DNA from: Larix sibirica
Taxonomy: Eukaryota > Streptophyta > Pinopsida > Pinales > Pinaceae
DNA length: 31,652 bases
Assembly: GCA_004151065.3 (NCBI GenBank)
Contig: NWUY0300009194.1
Coordinates: forward strand, 21,121-52,772
Direction: 5' to 3'
Under the pieces are notes generated by a model. It did no database searches. It saw only the letters and a program-made list of their open reading frames with translations, and was not told where the DNA came from. Positions 1-11,513 of this stretch are shown piece after piece. The translations under genes and the position numbers were made by a program. How positions within the stretch are numbered: the first letter of the stretch is position 1; each line of letters starts with the position of its first letter.

Positions 1-348
1 CATTGGCTGGTGCGAGTCTTCTGTTTGATTCCTCGCCCATCTAATTCTCGACATATTACTAGAGTTGAGTATTGAAGTTGATTGGCAGTGGCCAAGAGGG
101 GAGAGCTGTTGGAAATAGCAATCCACACCTTGATACTGAAAAGGGCATGTAGCTTAGTGGTAGAACAGTCCAGCAGGGAGACAAGCCCTCGGTTCGATTC
201 CTAGCCTGTCCGGTTATTCATGGTACCAGAGTTGGGTATTGAGGTATGGTATCAGGGTTGAGTGTTGAGGTCAATTAGTGGGTGGCTAGAAGGCCTGGAC
301 CAGAGTGTGACTTAAGGGTGGGAGTGTTGGAGATAGTGATCCACACCT
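1..348 (+). mobile_element. Tandem tRNA-derived SINE-like units
   Basis: Two diverged copies of one unit lie head to tail. Each has a tRNA-like head with a pol III B-box-like element, then a body containing the motif GTTGAGTATTGA (near 64-75 in unit 1, diverged near 258 in unit 2), and ends with ATCCACACCT (121-130 and about 339-348). The first unit's head is cut by the window edge; only a weak B-box survives near 29. The second head is complete (143-212). SINEs are non-autonomous pol III elements mobilised by LINEs, and dimeric forms occur. I cannot name the family. The second unit runs into an N at 349, so its 3' end is not defined. Confidence 0.5.
143..212 (+). other. tRNA-like pol III head with A and B boxes
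   Basis: The segment starts with GGGCATG and ends with CCTGTCC, which pair as a 7-bp acceptor-like stem apart from one mismatch and one G-U pair. TAGCTTAGTGG at 150-160 fits the A-box consensus and GGTTCGATTCC at 191-201 is a perfect B-box. The D-arm and anticodon arm do not fold well, so it is more likely a SINE promoter or a decayed tRNA than a working tRNA gene. The box spacing of about 30 nt suits pol III. Confidence 0.6.
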
Positions 349-349
349 N
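349..349. other. Single N, probable contig join
   Basis: An undetermined base sits between the end of the SINE-like unit and a short direct repeat (two copies of TGGACCCAG at 351-368). The other isolated Ns at 2383, 13387 and 21626 look alike, so each may mark a gap of unknown size rather than one uncalled base. Confidence 0.4.
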
Positions 350-2609
350 TGGACCCAGTGGACCCAGTGCTATGATCGACAACTCTTCAAGGAGGTACAC
401 CCAATGTCACCTCAATGTAATCCTCTTTTTGTTTAGGCCTTGCTCCTAGGGCCATGAGAGGCTCCTTGATTAACGTAAGAATAGAACTGTAAGATATAAA
501 AAAAAGCACCTCTATCCTTACAAGACCTTCCATTGTTAGTAGAGCAATGCCTTAACAGAGTGAATCAAATATATGCACAATAAACCCCTTGACTTGGAAG
601 GTGTGGAGAAATGATAACTATGTAATATGGTCAAGTTATTTTATGCAGTACAGACCGACAAGATAAAATGTGAAATATCTCCCAAATTAACCATTGGAAA
701 CACCTAAAACTTACCTCCTAATGACCAACATTAAGTGGTGCATTGATTTCCGCGAGGGCACCTTTCCCTTAGTGGATAAATGATATGTTTCAAGATTGAT
801 TTATACTTCAGGTCTGTGTTTTTTTGCAGTCAAGGTGAACCAGAAATATTCTTGACTTCAAATCCCCCTAGGGTCTTCCCACGTGACCTAAGATTTGACC
901 AATTTTGCCTCAAACCCCTAGGTTTTGACTTTTCCTTTGAGATGGAATTGCAATAATACTTCAACCAGATCTGCAACAAACCTTAAAGGTTGACGTCACC
1001 TAACCCTAGGATGATGTCACCTCCTTTAGTGCACTTTTTGGAATAACATTGACTTTTTTGCAATTGTTTTCAACTTTTTGGGATTTTTCAATATTTTATC
1101 AAGATCCGAAATTTACTACTGCATTTAACTACTTCAGAAAATCAAAATTAAAATAACTAGGGAACAAATAAAATATTTTTTGGGTATTTGCAAAAAATAT
1201 GAATTTTTTAGGGTTTTCACAATATTTTATTTTTTGTAATATATAGTACATAATTTTGATAAAAAGAGATTTCGAGTGAAGATGAGGGAATAAGACCTAA
1301 GTCTCTTTAAGTCTTTTCCTTCAAGGTCACTGAGGAATCTCGGTTAGCGTTCCTCTCAAGAATTGCAATCCAATTTTGGTGAATTAGGCCAAAACCAAGA
1401 AATCCTAGGTTCTGTTGGTCTTGACCTAATTAGGGCAAAGAGAGGTGCCAAAGGCCTAACAAGGGAGATCCTCCATGAAGGGATGTATCACTTACAAAGT
1501 TACAATACAATGTTATCTTGCATAAAAAATCTCAATTAACTCTTACCTTGGATGTGTCCGACAATGCAAGACAAGAGAATCGAAGATTTTACCACAAAAG
1601 AAGAGAAAAGAGGAAGAGAGTAACCCTCTCAAGAATTCTTTCCCTTAGACAAGCCTTGCAAGATTTAGTAAAACCTTCAATCACCAAAAAATCACCACAT
1701 TGAAAGCTTCAAAATGCCAATAAGAGAGGTGTGCACCACTAGCCAAGGTAGACAAGAGGAAAAAGAGAAATGATTTTATTTGATCCCATGATCTTGAGTT
1801 ACAAAGGAGGAGGCTAACCTTATTTATATGCGAGTAGGCTAACTTAAAACCTCCTTTCTAGGAAAACCCACCTAAAATAACTTAAAATAAATTTTCAATG
1901 AATTTTTAGGATTTGTCCCCCACAAGCCGGGACTAAACCTCATAAGACATAAAATAATAATAAAAAAGATGAATTGCTGCAAGTTGATGAAACACTGAGC
2001 ATGTAAGGAGTATGTCATGCCTCAACTAACGTCAGCGATTTGTTTTGCCCTCAATGCCCTACTCCTTTAGGTGGTACAATTTCTTCAAAAGGATGATGTC
2101 ATCATCAATTTAGCATGCTTGAGCCAAGAGGAGGGTTACTACATGACAAAAGTAGGTCAAAGTGGGTATGAATAAGGTGTGCTAAGACGGGTATGACAAC
2201 ACATACATGCATAGTCACCCCTGCAAAGCATAAACACGTGTGACTGGGAGCCCCTAGGCTATGTGTCCTGTTGTCCACTAAGCTGCACTTAGTTGGACTC
2301 CTTGTCAACCTCAGAAGACTTGAACAACCTACCTTGTTCATTGCCAGAGTTCAGAAGTTCATCACGCCAAATTTTTGGCCCTNGAAAATCGAAGTTAAAC
2401 TCAATATATATCCGCTTCGGAAAAAGTATACCAAAATGAATGAAATATTTCCAAAAAGAAATTATCATTACCTGTGTCTCCAGTGGAAAATAGGTAGGTA
2501 TAACTTCATCAGCTTTCTCTACATATACATTAAATTGTAAGCAAATAACAACATATACCCATTTGAATTAGGCATTGGCAAGTTCAATCAATAATCTATA
2601 TAGATCACT
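350..2609. other. Spacer with no recognisable gene
   Basis: No convincing coding frame is present. Short frames at 1518-1703 (plus), 2105-2341 (minus) and 2271-2540 (plus, crossing the N at 2383) have no recognisable motif or splice context. The tract is AT-rich, with A/T runs around 1140-1260, and is probably old repeat sequence. A CACGTG-type motif occurs near 880 and another near 2236, but nothing downstream can be tied to them. Confidence 0.4.
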
Positions 2610-5100
2610 TCATACTTGTTCTTCTTGTTCATCACCATAAACTTGAGCAGTGTTGAGATTGTAATCACCATTTAGGAATTGTGTAAACTGCATATATTTG
2701 AAAACATTTATAAACATGAGATTTCGAGACCATATATATATATATAATAACATATTATGTGACATGCAATCTAGATAATATTGTAAATGTGTTTTTTCAT
2801 GACATTGTTTGTAGAATGCCTTTTTACCTCACCCATGGAGTTATTTTATCGATCAATCAATTGCTTATACTTATCCCTAAAATATGATGCATACCGCTCA
2901 AGATCCAATCGTTCCATTGCTCTCAACTCGTCATCCAGTAAATAAGCAAATGAAATATCATCTACACTGGGAGGACGCATTCGATTACTTAGGCCTAATC
3001 CAACCCCTACCAAAGCAGCTTAGACATGCTCCTTTATTTGGTCCCTCACATTGCTGCTTGGGATGACGACTGCATCTCGTGCTGGAATACAACAATTCTA
3101 TATTGTCGAGGTACTAAGTGAGGCAGTGGAGCTCTAAATTGAACATCTCCCATGGATTTGGATCTTTCATATGTACGACCTTTTCCAACACAATAGAATT
3201 TTGATCCCATATCTGTATAATCACGGTCTATGTGCAACCTAAAATCTACATATGTCATTCTAACAAAATACTGGGGCACCTCATCATTATTTGGAAACTT
3301 GACATATGCATACAAGAACCTGTCATAAATATACGGTGCAATGGTAGGATCATTAAATCATGCAACCTTTAGACATTTTTTTCTTCAAGTTGCAAATCAA
3401 ATAATGACAACGCTGCTTCTTTCATGACTACAGCTTTAACTTATTTGTAGGAGTGGCAACCCATCATCGACAATATCCTCCTATGCATCATGTCAAAAAA
3501 ACATGGGTGGATGGTCCAATACTACGATAAGACTATTCAAACTTTCCAAATTGTGCAAAATGATCATGAGACTCTCTCGACTATTGCTAGATATATTGTT
3601 TCTTTCAAACTCAGCTTGCAATCTGGTGAAATGATTTGTCATCCCTTCAACGGTGAGCATCGCAATGTTGTCTTCCCATGGTAACTCCTCAGGAATATCA
3701 CTAGGATGTGGGTAAAGAAGTTCATAGCTTGGATTGAGAGCAAACTCTTGCACCCTACGACCTCTTCCCCTTGATGACATCCAACACAAGGACCAAGTAA
3801 CCCTATGAGATGTAAAATGTGAAACTATTAATACGAGAATAATTTGTCAGAAAAATTAAGTTTAATTTAAATAAAATGTGTTCATTAAAAATACCTGGTG
3901 GAAACCTTTCATCACATTGTACACTACCCTAAATGTAAGCAAGCAATTCTAGAGAAGGAACATCTCTACTAGCACATGTATAGAACAATAAAGTGTCAAT
4001 TACAAAACCACATGTGAAACTCCATTTTCAACACATTAAGCATGTCAAGCAATATTTATGTTGCAATTTTACCTAAATTAGGTCTATCAGATGGTGGGAT
4101 GGCTATGCTAGGTGGAGTAATAGAATAAGACACTAAAAGAAGACACAAAAAACAATCAAGTTCTATGCATGTTCTGTTAAAAAAAAACATATAACCTACT
4201 TGAAAATGTTATTTAAATAATAGTAAAATGTACCTAAATGTGTCATCTGGGCATCTATGTGTGAAGTAGATGGGCCATCCTGATGTGAACTCCATTCACC
4301 TGCAGTGCGTCCAGTAGACCCCTTACAAAGGAGTCTGCCAGAGTTGGAACCACCATGAATATCTCTAGAGGTATCACATTGATCCATGTGCGATGATACA
4401 TATGGGGCCATATGTGTCATATTGCTATGAGGGTTCAAAGAAATCGAGTTTCCTTGACGCTGACCCTGTGCACCTGTGCATGATGATATTTTTAAAAAAT
4501 GTCAAAATATTTATGTTCATATTTTTTTGCAAGAAACTTTTAATTTATCCTAGACTTGAACATGTTAAACAATAGTCCAAAATACCTGACCATTCCATCC
4601 GAGAATGTGGGTCCAGAGAATCCAAGTTGGCATAACCCTGACTCTGAGCACCTGTAAATGACAAGAAATTTTGAAATTATAAACATGTCAAACAAAATTT
4701 CAATTCATATTTCTTCAAATTATGCCTACACTTGAACATGTTAAAAAATAGTCCAAAATACTTGAGTGTGCCCTCCGTGAATGTGGGTCCAAAGCAACCA
4801 AGTTGGCATGACCCTAATCCTATGCACCTATGCATGACAAGTAATTTTCAATTATAAACATGTAAAACAAAAATTCCATTAAGATTTCTTCAAATTAAGC
4901 ATGAAATAAAATGTACTTGAACATGTAAAATGACAATCGAATATACCTAAGTGTGTAAAGTGGCTGCGTGGATCTGAAACAAACAATCTAGCGGGGTGCT
5001 CAATCTGCGCATATATGGTGCCTCTAATACACTCATCAGAAATAGGTCTACCAGGGTTGGAACCATTGGAAACACCTCGAGGTGCCTCACGTCGATCCAT
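2610..5100 (-). pseudogene. Eight-exon decayed gene, family unknown
   Basis: A minus-strand gene can be traced through consistent GT..AG boundaries: exon 1 5100-4947 (ATG at 5100), exon 2 4827-4762, exon 3 4651-4586, exon 4 4473-4234, exon 5 4132-4073, exon 6 3928-3895, exon 7 3802-2828, exon 8 2687-2610 (ends in TGA). The total is about 1.67 kb, or roughly 557 codons. Introns 1-5 are all phase 1. The N-terminal part is rich in Gly, Ser, Pro and His; exon 7 is charged, with clear reading frames (for example around 3120-3315) and an acidic, helical-looking stretch near 2840-2950. The gene is dead as read: two stops in exon 2, three in exon 6, several stops and at least two frameshifts in exon 7. 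Upstream of the ATG I see no clear promoter. The multi-exon form and heavy C-to-T decay suit a transposon-borne accessory gene, but I recognise no family, and a decayed host gene is also possible. Confidence 0.6.
4234..4827 (-). repeat. Three homologous phase-1 exons in tandem
   Basis: Exon 2 (4827-4762) and exon 3 (4651-4586) are both exactly 66 nt. Exon 4 (4473-4234, 240 nt) begins with a version of the same module. All three follow an AG acceptor with GTGC and carry the pattern A-Q-x-Q-G ... N-x-x-x-L-x-P-H-S (exon 2 after reading two stops as Gln). The second half of exon 4 resembles exon 1: M-D near the start, G-S-N-x-G-R in the middle and T-H-L-G at the end. All have lengths divisible by three and phase 1 at both ends, so duplication kept the frame. 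Confidence 0.65.
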
Positions 5101-5805
5101 ATGGAGTAATGAGAGATAGATTAAGGCCCTTGTATGGGGTTTAATGCAATGGGTTAAACTTATTGTAAAAGTAGAATAAAATTTTGAAATAAAATCTATG
5201 AAAGAATAAAAAAGTATGACAGTTAGATGCAATAGATCTTATCACGTTTTAACCTGGTTTCTACATTGTTACGTACTTCTGTTGCAACATGTTAATTGAC
5301 TTAAAAGAACACATTTTCAGATGTTGGTAATGTCATCCTTTTATGTTTTGATTACTATTTCAAATATGGAAATTGTCTTAGTTGACTCCTCCCTAAATTC
5401 TACATGTTACTAAAGTACAACATGTCAAATGAGTTTGGCTCTATTCTCATGCTAATGTTGGATAAGGTCAAACTTAGGATTTTTATTATGAGAACCAAAT
5501 CACAGTGCTTTCAAGATATCTCATTGGAAAGAGAGATGTTAAAATAGAAGAGCAGATGGATAAATGGAAAGGAACCGAAGGGATATCAGAAGGTTGGGAA
5601 ATGATTAGTTGAAGTGGAAAATTTCATCATTAACACGGGAGATTCTAGATCAATAAATACCATGAATATTTCCTTTGTGATGAAAGCTTAGGGGTTCATC
5701 TAGTTTAACAGGGGTTAGCCCCTAATTTGTAACATTAATTCCTTAAAATAATTTTGTTAATTCTATATATTATTTCCTAATTACAATAAAATTGTGCATT
5801 GAAAA
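5101..5805. other. AT-rich spacer upstream of the decayed gene
   Basis: No coding frame or RNA gene could be supported. The tract lies between exon 1 of the minus-strand gene and the gypsy fragment. A short GGGGTTAGCCCC near 5710-5722 could form a small inverted repeat, but no terminal repeat pair was found that would delimit a transposon around the gene. Confidence 0.35.
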
Positions 5806-6030
5806 TTACACAACTTCCCACTTCTTCTCTATCAATGGGTGCAACATAGGATTCACTTGCCTTTATTTCCTCTATGGCCTATCATTTTCCTTAAGAGTAA
5901 TCTGATGTTGAAATATGTCTAGAGGTCGTATTTCTTGAAATATCGGATACTTACATGAAAACAAATCCTCAATTTTATTTAATAGATGCATGTAATTCAC
6001 CTTGTATACCTTCTATGGGCCGGTAAAATC
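5806..6030 (-). pseudogene. Ty3/gypsy reverse transcriptase fragment
   Basis: Read on the minus strand from 6030 down to the TAA at 5806-5808, the frame gives about 74 codons interrupted by TAG, TAG and TAA. It contains the segment H-Q-I-T-L-K-E-N-D-R-P, followed after two stops by R-Q-V-N-P and then a Lys/Glu-rich stretch. This matches the block just before the palm of Ty3/gypsy reverse transcriptases, where a His-x-Ile-x-Leu-Lys segment precedes R-P-x-R-Q and an N-P motif. All three internal stops fall where Gln is plausible (CAG to TAG, CAA to TAA). The active site is absent and the frame is lost on both sides. Neighbouring minus frames at 5975-6181 and 6217-6444 may be frameshifted upstream parts but show no motif of their own. 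Confidence 0.55.
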
Positions 6031-6429
6031 CAGAATGCAATCTAGCATTTTTTCCTAAATATAACTTACTTATACATGTGTTGTGTGGATGTTTTCTTGG
6101 TGGCAGTGAAAGAGGATAACATGTTTGGATATTTTCTTGAAACAAACAATTGAATGTGTCCTTGTTTCGGTTCATAACCAAACAAAAATGTAGATATCAT
6201 TCATTTGATGAAATAATTAGGTGGTTTCACTGGTTGTTGATTTCACCAAATAGTGTTTCCTCTTGTAGAGTAGGGTAGGAGGAATAAGCTGGATGTTTAC
6301 AAGTAATAGGTTTTCATTTATGCTTTGTCTTTGGCATTTTGGCTCATGCCTTATATGTAAAGCCTTTTGAGAATGAGTAGTTAGGTATGAAACTTTTGTC
6401 ACACTTTGAATCAATAAAGACTTAACTGG

Positions 6430-6650
6430 CCTAGGTATCAACATGACTCGGTGACTCAGTAAAGACTCAACATAGACTTGGAAATTAAAAAAAACAGAGA
6501 AGATACCCTTGTATGGGAAAGTGTAGTAAGTCTTGGCTGAGTCATGAAGAGTCTAGATGATTCTTGGCAAGTGTGAGCTTAGGGTCGAGTATGAGGCAAG
6601 TACTTGGCCCAACTAGCACTCAATAAGAGTCGTGAGTCTCGATAGAGTCA
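6430..6650. repeat. Cluster of GACTC/GAGTC motifs
   Basis: The words GACTC and GAGTC recur many times on this strand, for example GACTCGGTGACTCAG near 6443 and GTCGTGAGTCTCGATAGAGTC near 6629-6649. Sub-terminal regions of some plant DNA transposons are built from such short repeats in both orientations. No terminal inverted repeat or target-site duplication was found, so the class is left open. Confidence 0.3.
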
Positions 6651-7197
6651 AAATACAAAGGGAATGAACATTCTCAAGCATTTTGATAAGAACTTGATTT
6701 GGAAACAGTACGTATGGATTGATAGGGATGTGAAGTTTTTTATCCATCCCACCCCAAAATTGTCATTTCCTATGATCATATTACAAATACATCAAAGAAA
6801 GAGGTTGACTTGTTAGAGATTCTAGAGTTGTATTGCACCCCACAAGGTAGTGCAATTTCCATATGGATCCAATTTTATAGCCCCGGAGTGCATGACTCTT
6901 TCTCCACACCTCAATAGAAACCATTGGACATTTTTTCCCCCTTAGGACGCTTCTAAGGTCAAACATGAAATTCACAAAACTATTCCCACTTTGAAGAATA
7001 GTTTCAATTGCAAACAATTGGAAGACACATTTGGGTTTGATCTTTAGCCCAAGCATTCTTGTATCCTTCATCCATGCCATAATCAAGACAATGGATGGAT
7101 AATTCGAAATCCATGCAACACACTACAGAGGTGAACTAGCCGAGGAGGGTTACCATGTGAATATTAGCCCCATTCATATGTCAAATGAAGCCACTTC
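6651..7197. other. Spacer, nothing recognised
   Basis: A 101-codon open frame on the minus strand (6781-7086) is the longest here. It has no motif I recognise, no splice context and no neighbour that supports it, so I do not call it a gene. Confidence 0.3.
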
Positions 7198-7420
7198 CAC
7201 ATATTTGGAGGCATGTTTCAACTTTGAGGAGGTTTCTTGGGGTAAATTATAAAGACACATTGTTCAATATGTGTATCACATATTTGGCAGTATATTTCAC
7301 CTTTGAGGAGGTCAATTGGGGTAAAGAAACATTATTCAACATGCGTCTCACATATTTGGAGGCATATTTCACCTTAACAGTCTATTATTCAATGCATATT
7401 TCACCTTACACATTGTTCAA
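7198..7420. repeat. Minisatellite, 72-79-bp unit, about 3 copies
   Basis: Units begin with CACATATTTGG at 7198, 7277 and 7349. Each runs through a TTTCAMCTTTGAGGAGG-like segment and a GTTCAA/ATTCAA segment near the end; the third is diverged and shortened. A further partial copy may start near 7394. An 83-codon plus-strand frame (7185-7436) crosses the array and is internally repetitive for that reason. Confidence 0.7.
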
Positions 7421-8940
7421 GGAATCTTCTACATAATTGAAGGAAATATCATTGCATGAGGTGGTGCAGTGTGTCATTGCCGACATAGTCAAACCATGAA
7501 ATGAAGAATAAATGCATGCTTTAAAAAGGGTGCTTTTCTTGTGGATATTACAATGACGCCAAGACCTCATCCAAGACCCATTTAATAATATTTATCGAAG
7601 GGTTGAATCATTCTAATGGAGGAAAGGTGGAGAAGGATATTCTACATCTTTTTAACGAAAAAAAAGTTGGAAGTGAAATCAATAAGAGAAGATCCACTGT
7701 CATTTGATAAAGGTGAGATTTGAAGAAGAGAAAATCCCCAAGGGCATAGTTAAATATTATTGTAGGCTAGAAGAAGAGCATGCGATCAATGTGCGGTTTG
7801 TGCATATTTCTTCTATCTCCATAGATTATTTTGGTATGTGATATTGATATTACTTTGTCACTAGTATCTTCCCTTTGCTAGGGTTGTTTGTTTAATTTTG
7901 GAGGATAGTTTTGTCCAAGAGAAGAGATAGGAATTAGGTGTGAAACCTAAACTGTAGGAAACACAAGTGTAGGTTCTGTACCATTGCCAAAAATGCAGGG
8001 AAATGTTTATCGTACAACCCTAAAAATGTATGGAAACACATTTCATGATTTGGCCATGTGAGATGAAATTTTATCTCATGGTTTTGGTATGTTTCCGTAC
8101 ATGTATGAAAATTCAAGGCTAATCAAAGATGAGTTACACTACTAAACAAGGGATATAAAAATACAAGAGGCTTATGACAGACAAATAAGCCAATGAAAAA
8201 TGGGTATAAGAGGGAAAAAGTTCACTTTGAAAACTTATTTAGGAAAGTGGATAAGTATTTTGGAAAGAGGATTATAGTTGTCCAAGAAAAGTGTTTCCCT
8301 AATGGTTGGAGTATAATGCTCAAATACGATTTAAATATAATAAAAATATAATTAAGGCATATTACATAAATGGCCTTAATATGTATTAGCTTAATAAACA
8401 TAATTTAAAAAGTAGTTAAGTTATGCAACCACTTATTAGCTAAATAAAATAAGAGCCATAAGGTGACAATGTCCGTGAAAAATTGCCATCAACATACTTG
8501 AAATAAAGCATTCATATTGTTTAGTTAATCGTCATTATTTAAATACATTTGATGTTTTTTAATCGATTAAAAAAAATAAAAATAAAAAATCAAGCATCAT
8601 GTAGTTGATCTTGATGAGATGAAACACAAAAATTACATTTCATAACCATCAAAAGGAATCACATTCTTAAGTACTAAAGTATTTCATAGGATTTAAATAA
8701 ACTTGAAAGAATCACGGAACACATCAAACCCAACATAATTATTAACTCATTTTTATGTTTTTGTGCACCATAGGATACAAGCATATGAACCCAAGACCAC
8801 CTCGAGTGGACAGGATACTCCAACAAAATGAAGTATATGCCCTTTTCATGACATGCCTTTTAACTGTCTGATCAAAGAGTTTATGATGGATTGTTCTCAA
8901 GTTCAAGCTTTTTGTGTTAACTTGAAATCTCAAAAATAAT
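7421..8940. other. Spacer, nothing recognised
   Basis: AT-rich sequence without a supported gene, RNA or terminal repeat. Short open frames (for example 7934-8116 minus) lack motifs. An A-rich tract occurs around 8568-8590. Confidence 0.35.
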
Positions 8941-9033
8941 GTTTGAGATAGATGACAATAATACATAGTAAAGTTTGAGATAGATGACAATAATACATAA
9001 TAAAGTTTGAGATATATGATAATAACACACATT
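8941..9033. repeat. Minisatellite, 32-bp unit, 3 copies
   Basis: Units starting GTTTGAGATA occur at 8941, 8973 and 9005. The first two are nearly identical and the third is diverged. The 96-codon minus-strand frame over 8742-9032 is partly a product of this repeat and is not called as a gene. Confidence 0.8.
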
Positions 9034-10257
9034 TTTTAGGACAATTATGTTTTAGTAATTACTAAGCACCTTTGAAAGTTTGCGCCCATTTTTTTTTTAT
9101 AAACATTATAATCGCTTCGATAGAATGTAGACACAATTTCTCGATAGTGATTTTCTCTCTCTCCATCTTCCCTTACACATGAGATCATTCCCATTTCTTC
9201 TCCTATTCTAGTTGAATCTAGTGCATTATATTAATTGGAGAATGGGTTTCTGGATGTAATGGAGTAAATTCATTGTTCTAGCATAGTAATCTAAAACAAT
9301 GATAGTAATCTAAAACAATGGGGTAATAAATAAATAGTAAATCTATGGGCACAAGTGAAAATCAGAGCCATATATATTATACTATTTATGGTTCTGTGCA
9401 AGATATACAAGAAGATATTTTTTCAAAATTTGCAAAACTCTATGCTTTTACCTTTTTCAAAGGCATGACATAAGCATTGATTCTTATTATTTTTACATTT
9501 TTTTCATGGGAGTTGCAATGTGACCATTCAAAGAAGCTATCTAAATATTTTCTAAATCTACCTAAATGATACAAACGTAAATTCAAAACAAATAGTTCAA
9601 CAATCAATTTTTTTGTTCACAGGATTCATTAAAGGCGTTTGTATGTATGTAACTAAGGAGACTAGTACTGAAGTGGGATTGGCAATCCTTGGGTTATCCT
9701 TGAGATGTGACATTCCTTTCTAGTGAATTCTAAAAGAAACTTTACTTTAATTCATTTGTATGAAACTAGGGTTTGGTTTAGGAAGGGGGTTTCGACCCAA
9801 CTTGGCTCACCTTAGCCCTGAAACTTAAAGGGGAGGGTTTGATATGGTATCAATCTCCTAGCTTTCGTTAAGGAAATTGACAAGGGCTTGACCACTTTGT
9901 GACTCTATGGAAAAGTGGATGTGTTAAGGGCTCTAGATTGGCTTGGTTAAGGGATTATTTGAGGTAAAATTTTATTCAATTCACATTCAAAAATTTAGGT
10001 TGGATTGGCTAAGGGAAATAGAGTAGGGTTTGTGTGAGTCCCTGCATCAGAATTCCAACAAAACTGGGAAAACAACATTCAAAGCCTGGGACTACGACAT
10101 ACCTAGTGACCGAAGAAAAAATGAATTATGTGCTTGCACGGAAGTCTGTCCCTAGTCGCTCTCAGGCCGTTCCGGTTCCAACAGGTTCACTGATGGTATG
10201 TCCCCTTATTCGATTATGATATCTTCCAGAACTTAAATAGAGAAGACATGAAAATAG
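9034..10257. other. Spacer with one 19-bp tandem repeat
   Basis: No gene was recognised. ATAGTAATCTAAAACAATG is repeated back to back at 9283-9301 and 9302-9320. A 61-codon frame at 10034-10219 has no motif or splice support. Confidence 0.4.
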
Positions 10258-10460
10258 GTGTCAATTCATTGGGGCCGGGCAGGAAGACAAGAAAACAAGA
10301 CAATAGGAAAATGGTTCACGACAGAGTCATAAACAGAGATAACGAGGTGTCAATTCGTTGGGGCCGGTAAGCAGTAACAGTTCACAGGAGGTAAACAATA
10401 AGATTTCGTAGGAGGTAAATAGTAAGATTTTGTGCCAAGTAAGTAACAGTTCACAACAAT
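10258..10460. repeat. Local direct repeats
   Basis: GTGTCAATTC.TTGGGGCCGG occurs near 10258 and again near 10347. After the second copy, GGAGGTAAAYA-like segments near 10388 and 10411 and two AACAGTTCACA segments form a second layer of short repeats. No coding sense was found. Confidence 0.55.
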
Positions 10461-10534
10461 GGAGATTTGTGAGGGTCGGGGATGATTGACACGCCTTATA
10501 TAGAAATCACACTCTCGAAGGAGAAATAAAAAGG

Positions 10535-10810
10535 AATCTAACTCTCTCGCCCGATAATTTTGTTTGAGATTTTGTGGGTGATAGATATCTAAATTTCTTG
10601 CCCGATAAACTTTTAAAATCTTGCCTGAGAAAATATTAACCCTGCCAAAACTCTCGCCCGAGAAAATATTTAACTCCCCTCAAACTTTCACCCGAGAAAA
10701 ATTGAAACTCTCGCCTGAGAAAAATTTAAACTCTCGAGAAAATATTTAACTCTACTCAAATTCTCACTTGAGAAAAATTTAAACTCTTGCCTAAAAAAAT
10801 ATCAAAGAAT
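10535..10810. repeat. Degenerate minisatellite with CTCGCCCGAGAAAA core
   Basis: The words CTCTCGCCCGAGAAAA, TTCACCCGAGAAAA, CTCGCCTGAGAAAA and similar recur about every 25-40 bp, each followed by an A/T-rich TTTAAACTC or TTTAACTCC link. Each core is a small inverted repeat (CTCGCCCGAG), so single units could form short hairpins. About eight to nine cores are visible. Confidence 0.65.
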
Positions 10811-10864
10811 GTAACAAATAATTCGGCCACAAAATAAATTGAAATGTAGGTTCAAATACAAATA

Positions 10865-11105
10865 TGATGGTTAATTCTACCCTCAAGATGAAAGCATAGA
10901 CTTTTTCACCTTTCCCTTTAAATTGAGAAAATAATAGGAGGGAATAAAAAATAGTAAAATATTATAATTAAATTAATTCCACCCTCACTATGAGAACATG
11001 ATGGTTAATTCCACCCTCAGGATGAAAGCATAGACCTTTTTCACCTTTTAGAAAATAATATGAGGGAATAAAAAATAGTAAAATATTATAATATTATAAT
11101 TAAAT
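10865..11105. repeat. Tandem duplication, about 134-bp unit
   Basis: Two copies starting GATGGTTAATTC (near 10866 and 11000) share a CCACCCTCARGATGAAAGCA-like segment, a TTTTTCACCTTT segment, then GAGGGAATAAAAAATAG and an AAAATATTATAAT end. Confidence 0.75.
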
Positions 11106-11310
11106 AAGTGAAATTAATATGAAAGCTGCTTTGCTTATATCTGTCTTTTAGAAGCTGTTTATACTTGTCTTTTAGGTAATAGTTATACATTATCCATAGT
11201 TAAAAAATAAAATAGTTACCCAAAATTAAAAGTTAAAATAATTATCAACAGTAGCAAAGCTTTTGCAACTTAATACCTTTCTTGTAAAAAATAATAGAAA
11301 AGAAAATAAT

Positions 11311-11513
11311 AATAGCCAATTTATTTTGTAGTATATGGTTGCTATATTGTATTGTTTGCTATAATATAGTTGAAATATTTAATACAAGTCTACATCTATT
11401 TATTAATATAGATCAATAGCCAATTTGTATAGTAGTATATGGTTGCTATATTGTTTGCTATAATATAGTTGAAATATTTAATGCAAGCCTATATCTATTT
11501 ATTAATATAGATC
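11311..11513. repeat. Tandem duplication, about 104-bp unit
   Basis: Copies start AATAGCCAATTT at 11311 and 11415 and both end near TATTAATATAGATC. They differ by a handful of substitutions and small indels, so the duplication is fairly young. Confidence 0.85.

Noticed and set aside
143-212. A functional tRNA gene
   Set aside because: The D-arm and anticodon arm do not pair properly and the unit is part of a tandem SINE-like repeat.
7185-7436. 83-codon repetitive frame
   Set aside because: It follows a minisatellite, and the unit lengths vary (79 and 72 bp) without constraint on frame.
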